Positions 34,114-44,852 are shown, numbered from the stretch's first letter. The stretch is 64,000 bases of DNA from Acidimicrobiales bacterium (GCA_016794585.1 JAEUJM010000005.1:62001-126000), one strand, 5' to 3'. Notes: generated by a model from the letters alone, not told the origin. Made by a program: numbers and translations.

Positions 34114-36528
34114 GTGTTCACGGACCTGCGCGTCCTCGACCTGAGCTCCGGCATCGCCGGGCCCTACGCCACCAAGCTGCTGGCCGACGCCGGCGCCGAC
34201 GTGGTCAAGGTCGAGGGCGCCACGGGCGATCCCCTCCGGCGGTGGTCCGCCACCGGGGCCGACCTCGGCGACGAGGACGGCGCCCTCTTCCGCTACCTCA
34301 ACACGTCGAAACGCTCGGTGGTGGGGGCCTTGGACGATCCGACTGTCTCCGCCCTGGTGCGGGGCGCCGACGTCCTGATCGAGGACGACACACCAGGCGT
34401 CGTGGACGTCGACGCCCTCCATGCGGCCAACCCCGCCCTCGTGGTGGTGTCGATCTCGCCCTTCGGCGCCGACGGCCCGTGGGCGCACCGCCCCGCGACG
34501 GAATTCACCCTCCAGGCCTGGTGCGGCTCGATCGCCAGCCGGGGCACCCCCGACCGCCCGCCGGTCGCCGCCGGCGGGCGCATCGGCGAGTGGGTGGCCG
34601 GCGCCTACGCCGCCGTCGCCGGTGCCGCTGCCTGGCGCCTCGCCCGTGACACCGGGCGCGGCGAGCACGTGGACATCTCGATGTTCGAAGCCATGTCGGT
34701 GACCATGAACACCTTCACCACCCTGTTCTTCGAGTTCACGGGGTCGCCGCCGCCCGACGCTCCCACCCCCACCATCGAGCTGCCGTCCATCGAGCCGACG
34801 TCCGACGGCTTCGTGGGCTTCTGCACGATCGCCCGCCAGCAGTTCGAGGACTTCCTCGTCCTGATCGACCACGCCGAGCTGCTGGCCGACGATGCACTGG
34901 CCAACGCCACGCTGCGGGCCCGGCGCATGGACGAGTTCCTCGGCTACGTCCGGCCGTGGACCGCGCAGCACACGACCGACGAGATCATCGAGCGGGCCTC
35001 GGCGCTGCGCATCCCCGTCGCACCCGTCCTCGACGGCGCGACCGTCGTCGGGCACGAGCAGTTCGTGAGCCGGGGGAGCTTCGTCGAGGGCCCGCACGGC
35101 TTCACCCAGCCCCGGATCCCCTACCGGATCGGCGACCTGGCGCCGCCGGCGTTCCGACCGGCGCCGGCCCTCGGCGAACACACCGGCGCGGTGACCTGGC
35201 CCGTCCGGCCTCCCGCGGGAGCTCCCGAAGCCCAACCCGAAACCGAAGGTGGAGGCGAGCGCGTCCGGAATCCGGATGCTGTCGCCTCCACCTCGGGGCC
35301 CGTCGCTGCGCCTCACGCCCCCTTGCCCCTCGATGGCGTCCGGATCGTCGACTTCACCGCGTTCTGGGCCGGCCCCTCCGCCACCCAGTTGCTGGCGGCG
35401 CTGGGCGCCGACGTGGTCAAGGTCGAGTCGATCCAGCGACCCGACGGCATGCGCTTCACCTCCGCCAAGCCCGCCTCGGTGGACCAGTGGTGGGAATGGG
35501 GGTTCGTCTTCCACGGCGCCAACGCCAACAAGCGGTCGGTCACCCTCGATCTGAACCGCCCCGAAGGCCTCGAGCTGGTACTGCGCCTCATCGCCGACGC
35601 CGACGTGGTGGTCGAGAACTTCTCGCCCCGGGTGATGGAGAACTTCGGCCTCGCCTGGGAGACGGTCCACGCCGCCGCCCCCCGAGCGGTGATGCTGCGC
35701 ATGCCGGCGTTCGGCCTCGACGGCCCGTGGCGGGACCGCACCGGCTTCGCCCAGACCATGGAGCAGCTGACGGGCATGGCCGCGGTCACGGGCTACCCCG
35801 ACGGCCCCCCGGTGCTCCCCCGTGGCGCCGTGGATCCTCTCGCAGGCCAGCACGCGGTCTTCGCCCTGCTCGCCGCCCTGGACGAGCGCGACCGTACGGG
35901 CACGGGGATGCTGGTCGAGGCCACGCTCGCCGAAGCCGCCCTCAACATCGCCGCAGAGCCCGTGGTGGAGCAGAGCGCCTACGGCCGCCTGCTCGGCCGC
36001 CACGGCAACCAGAGCCCGATGGCCGACCCCCAGGGCGTCTACCCCTGCGCCGAAGGGCAGTGGTTGGCGGTCGCGGCGGCGACCGACGCGCACCGTGAGG
36101 CGCTCGCCGACCTGCTCGCCGCCACCGACGTCCAGGGCGAACCCGGCAACGAGGCGCTGGCCTTCTGGTGCGCCGAGCGGCCGGTCGAGGACGCGGTGAC
36201 CGCCCTCCTCTCCGCCGGCGTCCCTGCCGCCGTGCTCGTGCACCCTGCGGCCATCGACACCACCGAGCAGCACCAGGCCCGCGCCTTCTTCGAGGTGCTC
36301 GACCACCCCGTCACCGGCCGTCACGGCCTCCCCTCCCTGCCCTTCCGCTACCGCCGGCACGAGGCGGACCACGTCGCCGGGCCGTCCCGCGGCTGGTTGC
36401 GCACGCCGCCGCCCACCCTCGGCCAGCACACCGACGAGGTGTTGCGCACCCGGCTTGGCCTCGGCGACGACGAGCTCGCCCGCCTGCGGGCCGAGGGCAT
36501 CACCGGCGACCGCCCGGCGGGCCTGTGA
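34114..36528 (+). CDS. Fused double CaiB/BaiF-family CoA-transferase
   Basis: The 804-residue protein holds two CaiB-like units: residues 1-360 (LRVLDLSSGIAGPYATKLLADAG, TGRGEHVDISMFEA) and ~405-804 (VRIVDFTAFWAGPSATQLLAAL, NFSPRVMENFGL, HGNQSPMADPQGVYP). Class III CoA-transferases work as interlocked dimers of single units, so a tandem fusion may form a pseudo-dimer with one altered site. Whether each unit keeps its catalytic Asp is not clear to me. The linker (~365-400) is Pro/Glu/Ala-rich and its DNA is a 47-base palindrome. The GTG start lies 7 bases after TAGACA (leaderless type). Confidence 0.85.
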   Translation: MFTDLRVLDLSSGIAGPYATKLLADAGADVVKVEGATGDPLRRWSATGADLGDEDGALFRYLNTSKRSVVGALDDPTVSALVRGADVLIEDDTPGVVDVDALHAANPALVVVSISPFGADGPWAHRPATEFTLQAWCGSIASRGTPDRPPVAAGGRIGEWVAGAYAAVAGAAAWRLARDTGRGEHVDISMFEAMSVTMNTFTTLFFEFTGSPPPDAPTPTIELPSIEPTSDGFVGFCTIARQQFEDFLVLIDHAELLADDALANATLRARRMDEFLGYVRPWTAQHTTDEIIERASALRIPVAPVLDGATVVGHEQFVSRGSFVEGPHGFTQPRIPYRIGDLAPPAFRPAPALGEHTGAVTWPVRPPAGAPEAQPETEGGGERVRNPDAVASTSGPVAAPHAPLPLDGVRIVDFTAFWAGPSATQLLAALGADVVKVESIQRPDGMRFTSAKPASVDQWWEWGFVFHGANANKRSVTLDLNRPEGLELVLRLIADADVVVENFSPRVMENFGLAWETVHAAAPRAVMLRMPAFGLDGPWRDRTGFAQTMEQLTGMAAVTGYPDGPPVLPRGAVDPLAGQHAVFALLAALDERDRTGTGMLVEATLAEAALNIAAEPVVEQSAYGRLLGRHGNQSPMADPQGVYPCAEGQWLAVAAATDAHREALADLLAATDVQGEPGNEALAFWCAERPVEDAVTALLSAGVPAAVLVHPAAIDTTEQHQARAFFEVLDHPVTGRHGLPSLPFRYRRHEADHVAGPSRGWLRTPPPTLGQHTDEVLRTRLGLGDDELARLRAEGITGDRPAGL
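35247..35293. repeat. 47-base imperfect palindrome inside the coding linker
   Basis: AGGTGGAGGCGA at 35247-35258 is exactly complementary to TCGCCTCCACCT at 35282-35293, and the interior (TCCGGA at 35264-35269 with TCCGGA at 35271-35276) pairs again. It encodes part of the linker between the two CoA-transferase units, a place that tolerates insertion. Confidence 0.6.
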
Positions 36529-37769
36529 CCCGCCGCCGCCTCCACGACCCCTTCCGGGTACTCCCCCGTCGCGCCCACGACACAGGGGAGTACCCAGAAC
36601 GGAAGGAGGGAGCCCGCATCGGCGCCGCTGCGGTGGTGCTCGCCGCCGTCGCCCTCGTGGCCTCGAGTTGCGGCAGCGGCGCCGACCGTCCCGGCGGATC
36701 CGAGGCGGCGACCGCCACCTCCGAGCGTGGCCCGACCACCACGGCGGCGCCGACCACCACGAGCACGACCATCGACCCGGTGGCCGCCTGCATCGCCGCC
36801 CTCCCCGTGCGCCAGCGGGTGGCGCAGCTGGTGGGCATCGCCATCGACGGCGGCGCGCTCGCCTCCGAGGCCCAGCGGGCCGCCGACCTCGGCGTGGGCA
36901 CCGTGCTCGTGCAGCGCCCGACCACGACGGGCCTGGCCGAGGGCATCGCTGCGGTGAAGGCCACCAGCGCCATCGCACCCCTCGTCGCCGTGGACGAGGA
37001 GGGCGGCGAGGTACAGCACCTGCGCGACCTCCTGGGCTCGATCCCCTCCGAACGGTCGATGGCGACCGGCCAGGACGGACCCGCTGCGAGCGCCATCGTC
37101 GGGCCTCACTTCCAGGCGGTGGCCGACCTCGGCTTCGACGTGGTCTTCGCGCCCGTGGTGGACGTGGCCGCCCCGGGCGGCGGCGGCCCCCTGGGGGATC
37201 GCACGTTCTCCGACGATCCCGCGACGGTCACCGCCTACGGGCAGGTCTACGTGGACGCCATGCAGGCTGCCGGGCTCCTCCCGGTGCTCAAGCACTTCCC
37301 CGGCCACGGTTCGGGCGAGGCCGACACCCACGACGGCCCGGTCGGCACGCCGCCGATCGAGTCGCTCCGGACCCGGGACCTGCTGCCGTTCGACGCGCTG
37401 GCGGCCGATGCGCCGGTCGCGGTGATGGTCGGCCACCTCAACGTCCCGGGCCTCAGCGGGACCACCCCGGCCAGCATCTCGCCTGAGGCCTACGACCTGC
37501 TCCGCGACGAGCTCGGCTTCGAGGGGCTGGCCTTCAGCGACTCGCTGAGCATGGGCGCCATCGCCGGCACCATCCCGCCCGAGTCGGCCGCGGTGCAGTC
37601 CATCGCCGCGGGAGCGGACGTGGCCTTGTTCGTCACCATCGCCAACCCGGCCGACGCCATCGACGCCCTGGAGGCGGCCGTCGGCGACGGCACCCTGCCC
37701 GAGGCCCGGGTGAACGAGTCCGTGGCCCGGGTGCTGGCGGAGAAGGGCGTCGACCCCTGCTCGCTCTGA
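36525..37769 (+). CDS. Glycoside hydrolase family 3 lipoprotein (beta-N-acetylhexosaminidase type)
   Basis: The 414-residue product has a lipobox-like hydrophobic segment ending in VASSC near residue 50, a Thr/Ser linker, and a GH3 barrel: VDEEGGEVQHL, DVVFAPVVDVA, KHFPGHGSGEADTHDG (the KHFPGHG loop of the acid/base His and Asp), and nucleophile region GLAFSDSLSMGAI. This resembles NagZ-type enzymes that cut GlcNAc residues in the cell wall. The GTG at 36525 overlaps the preceding stop (GTGA); the N-terminal 45 residues before the hydrophobic segment are unusual and contain the palindrome at 36550-36606, so an internal start near 36630 is possible. Confidence 0.83.
   Translation: MTRRRLHDPFRVLPRRAHDTGEYPERKEGARIGAAAVVLAAVALVASSCGSGADRPGGSEAATATSERGPTTTAAPTTTSTTIDPVAACIAALPVRQRVAQLVGIAIDGGALASEAQRAADLGVGTVLVQRPTTTGLAEGIAAVKATSAIAPLVAVDEEGGEVQHLRDLLGSIPSERSMATGQDGPAASAIVGPHFQAVADLGFDVVFAPVVDVAAPGGGGPLGDRTFSDDPATVTAYGQVYVDAMQAAGLLPVLKHFPGHGSGEADTHDGPVGTPPIESLRTRDLLPFDALAADAPVAVMVGHLNVPGLSGTTPASISPEAYDLLRDELGFEGLAFSDSLSMGAIAGTIPPESAAVQSIAAGADVALFVTIANPADAIDALEAAVGDGTLPEARVNESVARVLAEKGVDPCSL
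36550..36606. repeat. 57-base palindrome at the GH3 gene start
   Basis: GGGTACTCCCC at 36556-36566 pairs with GGGGAGTACCC at 36585-36595; inside it GTCG (36568-36571) pairs with CGAC (36578-36581), and outside it CCTTCC (36550-36555) pairs with GGAAGG (36601-36606). It follows the CoA-transferase stop by 21 bases and may be its terminator, in which case the GH3 frame would begin later. Confidence 0.55.
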
Positions 37770-37774
37770 TCCGA

Positions 37775-38836
37775 TCAGGGATCGGGCGGGAGACAGTCCA
37801 CGATGAAGCGGCCGACGTCGGCGAAGACGCGACGGCTGGCGTCGGCCCACGGCATGAGGAACGGGAACACGTGGAACATGCCGGGCTCCTCGAATGACGT
37901 CGTGGCCACGCCCGCCTCGTCGAGCTTGTCGACGAAGGTCCGGATCGAGTCCCGGAACATCTCGTCGTCGCCGAAGGCGACGTAGGTCGGCGGGTAGTCG
38001 GACACGTCGTCGCTCATCGGGTCCACCCGCGGGTCCAGCGGGTCCACGCCGTGGAGGTAGGGCGACGACGGGATGTTCCACGGGAGGATGTCCTTGCCGG
38101 CGTTCTCGCTCACCGAGGCGTCGGCGAAACGCAGACCGACCTCGGGTGAGAACAGGACCAGGCCGGCGGGGTCGGGGAGGTGCTCGGTGCGCACGTCGTT
38201 GAGCAGCGACAGGGCGAGCCCGCCCCCACCAGAGTCGCCGGCGAGAACGAACCGACTCGGCTCGAGGCCGTCCTCGAGCAGTGACTCGAGCACGGCCGCG
38301 GCGTCGAGCAGCCCCGCCGGGAAGGGGAACTCCGGGGCGAGGCGGTAGTCGGGGGTGAACACCGAACAGCCCGACGAGCGGGCGAGGTAGGCGTTGAAGG
38401 CCGCGTACATGGTGGGACAGGTCCCCACGTAACCTCCGCCGTGCAGGTAGAGCACCGTGCCCCGTGCCGACCGCTCGGTTCCGTTGTCCGGGTGGTACCA
38501 GAGCCCCGGGACCCCAGCGACCTCCGTGCGATCCATGGTCACGTCGAGCGCCTTGGCCGCCGGCGGCATCACCACCCGGCACAGATCGTCGATGAGCACC
38601 TCGATCGACCGGAACTCCTCGGTCGGCAGCGAGGTCGAGTAGCCCATGAAGGTGCGCATGACCTGACGGGTCACGCTGATGCCGATGTTGTCGGAGAGGC
38701 TGTGCGCGCCCCGCCACGGCGCCCGGAACGGCACGCTGCACACCGCCAGCACCATCTGCTCGGCCAGACCGGCCACCGCGAATGCCGCGATCGGCGCCGG
38801 CGCGGTCGCCACGTCCTCACGTCGGCCCATGACCAT
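37775..38836 (-). CDS. Alpha/beta hydrolase of the hormone-sensitive-lipase family
   Basis: The 353-residue esterase has the oxyanion motif YLHGGGYVGT, PDYRLAPEFPFP, nucleophile VLAGDSGGGGLAL, an acid near FGDDEMFRD and His in GMFHVFPFLMPWA. It hydrolyses esters of unknown substrates; HSL esterases next to sterol genes can remove acyl groups. The ATG at 38836 is 8 bases after TAGCCT on the minus strand. It converges with the GH3 gene, 5 bases away. Confidence 0.87.
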   Translation of the reverse strand: MVMGRREDVATAPAPIAAFAVAGLAEQMVLAVCSVPFRAPWRGAHSLSDNIGISVTRQVMRTFMGYSTSLPTEEFRSIEVLIDDLCRVVMPPAAKALDVTMDRTEVAGVPGLWYHPDNGTERSARGTVLYLHGGGYVGTCPTMYAAFNAYLARSSGCSVFTPDYRLAPEFPFPAGLLDAAAVLESLLEDGLEPSRFVLAGDSGGGGLALSLLNDVRTEHLPDPAGLVLFSPEVGLRFADASVSENAGKDILPWNIPSSPYLHGVDPLDPRVDPMSDDVSDYPPTYVAFGDDEMFRDSIRTFVDKLDEAGVATTSFEEPGMFHVFPFLMPWADASRRVFADVGRFIVDCLPPDP

Positions 38837-38929
38837 GGAGCGACAGGCTAGAAGGCGCCCCGCCGGGGTGGGCAGTCGTCGCCCGTCACCGGCCTCGTGG
38901 GAGCGACGGCGGCCGGGGCGGACGAAGCG

Positions 38930-39145
38930 CTACTTGCCCTTCTTGCCCAGCTTGTCGATGGCCTCCTTGGCCTTGCCGGCGCCGGTGTCGATCTTGCCGG
39001 CGTACTTTCCCTTGGTCTGGGAATCAGCGGTGGTGGCGGCCTTGTCGATGGCGCCCTTCACCTTGTCGCCGTGCTGGTCGGCCAGGTCGCCGGCCATCTC
39101 GGTGGCCTGCGCCGCGGTCTTCTTCAGGGTGTCCATGAAACCCAT
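38930..39145 (-). CDS. Rv0909/MT0933-type antitoxin-like protein
   Basis: The 71-residue protein is Lys/Ala/Asp-rich and almost wholly helical (MGFMDTLKKTAAQATEMAGD, KIDTGAGKAKEAIDKLGKK), matching the small actinobacterial family annotated as antitoxin Rv0909/MT0933. A canonical AGGAGG lies 6 bases before the ATG. A partner toxin is not adjacent, so a role in toxin-antitoxin function is not supported here. Confidence 0.7.
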   Translation of the reverse strand: MGFMDTLKKTAAQATEMAGDLADQHGDKVKGAIDKAATTADSQTKGKYAGKIDTGAGKAKEAIDKLGKKGK

Positions 39146-39178
39146 GGCTGCCTCCTGGGGTCGTCGGGTGGTGGTTCC

Positions 39179-40198
39179 CTACCCCGCCAGAATGCCGTCG
39201 GACACCTCGTCCACCAACCCCCAGCGCGCCGCCACGCCGGCGTCGATGGTGGCGCTCGTGAGCGCGAGCCAATTGGTGCGCTGCGCCCCGATCCGCCGGC
39301 TGACGCTCCACGTCCCTCCCGAGCCCGGCACCAGCCCCATGGCCACCTCGGGAAGCCGGAAGGTCGTTCCCGGTGCGGCGACCACCCGGTCGGCGAAGGC
39401 GGCGAGCTCGACTCCCGCCCCGACGCAGGCGCCGTGCACCTCGGCGGTCAGGCGGTGGCGCACGTCGGCGACCGCACGGGCCGGCAGTCGCGTCGACCGG
39501 ATCAGGTGGGCTTGCACCGGGTCGGGGAAGGTCCCGAACTCGGCGAGATCGCCGCCGCTGCAGAAGGACCGGCCCGCTCCCCGCAGGGTGATCGGCCCGT
39601 CGTCCAGGGCCAGGCCGCGGAGCGCGTCGACGAGGGCATCACGCAGCGACACGTCGAGGGCGTTGTGGCGCTCGGGTCGGACGAGGGTGACGGCGGCGCC
39701 GGCCGGTGTGCGGGCGACGTCGACCCGCCCCGGGGCCCCGGGAGTCGCCGCCGGCGCCGACGACCGCCAGGCGGCGAACTCGGCGCCGGCCTGGAGGAGG
39801 CCGTAGGTCACCGACTCGGCCCAGAGCGCGGTCTCGGGGTCCGAGCGGCGGGCGGCCCGGACGAGGCGGACGAGCGCGGTGGCCGCCTCCGGTCGGGCGA
39901 GGACCGCGGCGACGAGCTCTTCCGACCCAGCCAGGTGCTCGGTGCCGGTCGGCTGCGCCACGACGTCGAAGCGTCGCCAGATGGGGCCCTCCGCCGGCGC
40001 CACCGTCACGCAGGGCAGCCACTCGAGGTTCCGGCGCTGCCGAGGGGTCAGCTCATCATCGGGCCATTCGTCGGCGCCACCTTCCACCACCAGGGCGACG
40101 CAGCCATGGGCCACCGAACACTCTTCCGCGGCGTCCGGCGCGGACAAGAGCGCGAGTGCTTCGTCGACCGAGCACCGTCGGACCGCTGGCGTCGACAC
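39179..40198 (-). CDS. Enoyl-CoA hydratase/isomerase-like protein; N-terminus uncertain
   Basis: The 339-residue product has a ~95-residue N-terminal extension (SVDEALALLSAPDAAEEC, RNLEWLPCVTVAP), then a crotonase domain with VTLVRPERHNALDVSLR, GRSFCSGGDLAEFG and the second oxyanion segment EVHGACVGAGVELAAFADRV. The crotonase core is normal. The GTG at 40198 is the best start in this frame, but a TATGAT box and ATG at 40284 open a 26-codon frame (40204-40284) in another reading frame that joins plausibly after one missing base, so the true start may be 40284 with a frameshift. Confidence 0.75.
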   Translation of the reverse strand: MSTPAVRRCSVDEALALLSAPDAAEECSVAHGCVALVVEGGADEWPDDELTPRQRRNLEWLPCVTVAPAEGPIWRRFDVVAQPTGTEHLAGSEELVAAVLARPEAATALVRLVRAARRSDPETALWAESVTYGLLQAGAEFAAWRSSAPAATPGAPGRVDVARTPAGAAVTLVRPERHNALDVSLRDALVDALRGLALDDGPITLRGAGRSFCSGGDLAEFGTFPDPVQAHLIRSTRLPARAVADVRHRLTAEVHGACVGAGVELAAFADRVVAAPGTTFRLPEVAMGLVPGSGGTWSVSRRIGAQRTNWLALTSATIDAGVAARWGLVDEVSDGILAG

Positions 40199-40341
40199 CG
40201 CCGTCAGCGCTCCATCGGGCGCCGTGGCACCGCGAGGCGCATCCCCTCCACGCCGGCCCATGCGCCGACGTCGAGCTCCCCCATGGCGGCCGATCATACG
40301 GTCGGCCGCCCAGGGTGCCGGCGGCGGCGCCACGCGCCACC

Positions 40342-41795
<1,454 letters not shown>

Positions 41796-41799
<4 letters not shown>

Positions 41800-43157
41800 T
41801 CATCCACGACGTCGAGGTCGAGGGCCGGGCCGGTCAGGACGTCGTCGTCGACGGCGCCCGCATCGCGGCGGTGGGCCCTCGGCTCGTCGCCACGCATCCC
41901 GGGCACGACGTCCTCGACGGACGGGGCGGGGCCCTGCTCCCCGGCCTCCACGATCATCACCTCCACCTGCGTTCGATGGCGGCACGGCACCGATCGGTCG
42001 CCTGCGGGCCACCCGAGGTCGACGGCCCCGAGGCGTTCGCAGCCGCGCTCACCGCCGCCGCCGCCACGCTCCCCGCCGGCCGATGGATCCGGGGAGTGGG
42101 GTACGACGAACGCATCGTGGGCCCGGTGGACCGCGCCCGGCTGGACGACCTGGCCCCGCGTCACCCCCTCCGCATCCAGCACCGATCCGGCCACCTGTGG
42201 GTGGTCAACTCCCCGGCACTGGACCGTCTGGCCGACGTGCCCGACGCGGCGCGGCTCGACGGCCACCTGTACGACGCCGACGACCGGTTCCGCGGGCTCG
42301 ACGAGCACGACCCCGCGGAAGAGCGCGCCACGCTGGCTGCCGTCGCCGGGCGCCTGGCGGCGCAGGGGATCACCGGCGTCACCGACGCCACTGCCGACAA
42401 TGACCGGCGGTCGGCCACCTGGTTCGCCGAGCGGAGGGCCGACGGCACCGTGCCCTTCGACGTGCACGTGCTCGGCGAGGACGACCTGACCGACGCCCCC
42501 CGCAAGGTGATCCTGGCCGAGCACGACCTCCCCGCGCTCGACGACCTCATCGCCACCGTCGTCGCCACCCACGCGGCCGACCGGCCCGTCGCCATCCACG
42601 CCGCCAGCCGGGCCACGGTGGTGCTGGCCCTGGCCGCGCTCGACGCCGCCGGCGCCCACCCCGGCGACCGCATCGAGCACGCGTCGGTGGCGCCGCCCGA
42701 GCTCGCGTCCTGGATGGCCCGGATCGGGGTGACCGTCGTGACCCAACCCGCCTTCGTGCGCTCCAGCGGCGACCGGTACCTGGACGAGGTCGACGCGGAG
42801 GACCAGCCGTGGCTCTACCGGTGCCGAGGCTTGATCGATGCGGGGGTACGCCTCGCCGCCGGCAGCGACGCCCCCTTCGGGCCCGCGGACCCGTGGCTCG
42901 CCATGCAGGCCGCCATCGACCGGCGCACCGCCGCCGGGGCCGTGCTGGGCCCGGACGAGAGCCTCACACCGGAGCAGGCCGTCGCCCTCTTCACGGGCCC
43001 CGCCGACGATCCCGGCGGCCCGTCGAGGCGGGTGGCGCCCGGTGCGCCGGCCGACCTGTGCCTCCTCGCGGTGCCCTGGGTCGAGGCACGGCGGCGGCTC
43101 ACGGCAGACTACGTGGCCGCCACGATCGTGGCGGGGGCCCTCATCGCCGGGGGCTGA
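41796..43157 (+). CDS. Amidohydrolase-family protein (YtcJ-like)
   Basis: The 453-residue protein starts at TTG overlapping the previous stop. It has the amidohydrolase landmarks GGALLPGLHDHHLHLR (first metal His pair), a later IEHASVAPPEL with the metal-site His, GSDAPFGPADPWLAMQAA with the catalytic Asp, and a C-terminal strand ADLCLLAVPW. The EDITH-style insert and the GSDAP motif match the YtcJ-like subgroup, which deaminate or hydrolyse N-acyl or cyclic amides. Substrate unknown. The translational coupling to the CoA-transferase suggests a shared pathway. Confidence 0.85.
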
Positions 43158-43218
43158 CCAGCCCGACGCCCCTCGCCCCACCTCGCCGCAGCCCTCATTC
43201 CACCCCCTGGGAGCCCCC

Positions 43219-43719
43219 TTGACGACCATCATCACCCTCTGCACCGGCAACGCAGCGCGGTCGGTGATGGCCGGCGCCATCCTCGCGGCGGCCGACCCCG
43301 ACCTCGAGGTCATCACGGCGGGCACCCATGTCATCGACGGGCAGCCCATGAGCTGGCGGACACGCGACGCTCTCGCCGCGCTCGGCCTCGAGGCCAACCA
43401 CCACCGCAGCGCCCAACTCCGACCGGCCGACCTGCCCCGTACCGACCTCGTCCTGGCGATGGCCGTCGAGCACGTCCGCTACCTGCGCCGCGAGCACCCC
43501 GAGGTCGCCGACCGCACCGCGACCCTCAAGCACCTGGTGCGGGCTCTGCCAGCAGGGCCCGACCCGCTGGCCGAGCGCCTCGCGCGCCTCGATCTGGCCG
43601 CCTACGAGCCCGGGGAGGACGACGACGTCGACGATCCCGCCGGGGGCGACGAGCACGTGTACGTGGCCTGTGCGGCGGAGATCCACACCCTGCTCACCGA
43701 GCTGCTGCCCCGGCTCTGA
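43219..43719 (+). CDS. Low-molecular-weight protein-tyrosine-phosphatase-like protein
   Basis: The 166-residue protein starts at TTG 43219 behind GGGAG. It has the P-loop CTGNAARSV (C-x5-R-S), SWRTRDALAALG and DLVLAMAVEHVRYL; the usual general-acid DPY is not clear near the C-terminus, where AAYEPGEDDDVDDPAGG appears. It belongs to the LMW-PTP/arsenate-reductase fold and may dephosphorylate protein tyrosines; activity is uncertain. It follows the amidohydrolase gene by 61 bp and converges on the gene at 43738. Confidence 0.78.
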   Translation: MTTIITLCTGNAARSVMAGAILAAADPDLEVITAGTHVIDGQPMSWRTRDALAALGLEANHHRSAQLRPADLPRTDLVLAMAVEHVRYLRREHPEVADRTATLKHLVRALPAGPDPLAERLARLDLAAYEPGEDDDVDDPAGGDEHVYVACAAEIHTLLTELLPRL

Positions 43720-43737
43720 CCGCGGCGGCGCACCGGC

Positions 43738-44799
43738 TCAGCCGGGCGCGCTCGTCGGCGGTGCCGGCGCCGCCTGTGCGGGCGCGGCCTGCGCCGGCGT
43801 GGCGGCCGCCTGGCCTTGCCCCTGGCCCTGCCCACCGCCGGCACCCTGGCCGGCGCCTGCCGCGGTCGTCGGCGTGGCCGCGGCCGGACGGGCGGCACTC
43901 GTCGGCGTCTGCAGCGTGGGGTAGACGAACCCGTCACGGGGGGCGAGCGCGATCTCGATGTTGTCGCACGCCGGCACCGGGGCGAACAGCACCACGGTGG
44001 GGTTGCGGTACGTACCCGAGACCGCCCACCCCTGCACGGGACGGGCCCCGATGGCCGAGCCGGTGCACCCCATGGCCTCGGCGACGCGGCGCAGGCCCGG
44101 CGTCGTGAGCTGCACTGCGACGGCCTGTGGCTCGGTGATGGGCCCGTCCTCCTCTGCGGTGAGCTGCGCCTCCAGCTGCCGGCGGGCCCGGTCCTCCACG
44201 TTGTTGCCGTCGACGACGGCAGCCGTGGCCATGCCCGCCATGCCGAGAACGGCGAGGACGACGGACACGGTGACGATCGAGCGGGCGCGGTGGTAGCGCC
44301 GCACCGCCGCCCGGTGGGCCCGACGGGCCTCGGAGCCCGGGGCCGAGGGGGGCAGCACCAGCGGCTCAGGCCCCGGGTCGACCGTCACGGCGGCCTCCTC
44401 GGCGTCCGTGCTCGTGCTCGGCCCCTGATCCTCCGGGTCCACCTCCCCGTCGTCGGCTGTGACGGCGATGTCGATGTCAGCGGCTGTGGTCTCGCCCGCC
44501 GGGGAACTCAGCGCCGGCGGGTCGGCCGCAGCCGGACTCTCCGAGACAGCCCCGGCGGGGGGCTCGTCGTCTCCGCCGGGACCCATGGCCCGCAGGACGG
44601 CCAGCAGGCCCACCACCAGGGCGAGGACCGTGAGCGTCGCCGACGCGGCGCCGACCACCTGCCAGCGCCGGCCGACGAGGCCGGCGACGTCCGACACGGC
44701 GAGCACGCCGGCGGCGAGCACGCAGGCGCCGACGAGCACGACGAGCAGCCAACGGGTGGAGTCCTCGAGGCGTCCGGCCTCGATGCGGGGGTCATCCAT
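43738..44799 (-). CDS. Membrane protein with Pro/Ala/Gln-rich tail, unknown function
   Basis: The 353-residue protein has two transmembrane segments near residues 20-60, an acidic Ser/Thr-rich loop (~65-150), a further hydrophobic segment (IVTVSVVLAVLGMAGMATAAV at ~175-195, given in part), an extracytoplasmic domain with two Cys (AEAMGCTGS, PVPACDNIE), and a low-complexity C-terminus (GQGQGQGQAAATPAQAAPAQ). I do not recognise the family. It may be a surface-exposed anchor. The ATG at 44799 is 8 bases after TAGTGT on the minus strand. Confidence 0.65.
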   Translation of the reverse strand: MDDPRIEAGRLEDSTRWLLVVLVGACVLAAGVLAVSDVAGLVGRRWQVVGAASATLTVLALVVGLLAVLRAMGPGGDDEPPAGAVSESPAAADPPALSSPAGETTAADIDIAVTADDGEVDPEDQGPSTSTDAEEAAVTVDPGPEPLVLPPSAPGSEARRAHRAAVRRYHRARSIVTVSVVLAVLGMAGMATAAVVDGNNVEDRARRQLEAQLTAEEDGPITEPQAVAVQLTTPGLRRVAEAMGCTGSAIGARPVQGWAVSGTYRNPTVVLFAPVPACDNIEIALAPRDGFVYPTLQTPTSAARPAAATPTTAAGAGQGAGGGQGQGQGQAAATPAQAAPAQAAPAPPTSAPG

Positions 44800-44852
44800 G
44801 GGGCGGGACACTAGTGACTGCCCGTCGCCGACCACCTCTGCCCCGCCCAGGG

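Noticed and set aside
34048..36978. Long minus-strand open frame covering the double CoA-transferase.
   Set aside because: Composition is that of an antisense shadow (Arg/Gly/Val runs) and the plus-strand product has clear CaiB motifs.
38930..39145. Active toxin-antitoxin pair with the Rv0909-type protein.
   Set aside because: No adjacent Rv0910-like (SRPBCC) toxin gene; neighbours are an esterase and an enoyl-CoA hydratase.
44807..44818. GACACTAGTG shared with the 59082 palindrome, upstream of the 43738 gene.
   Set aside because: Only the eight-base centre CACTAGTG is symmetrical, and a half-site match of this length can arise by chance. Not listed as an operator.
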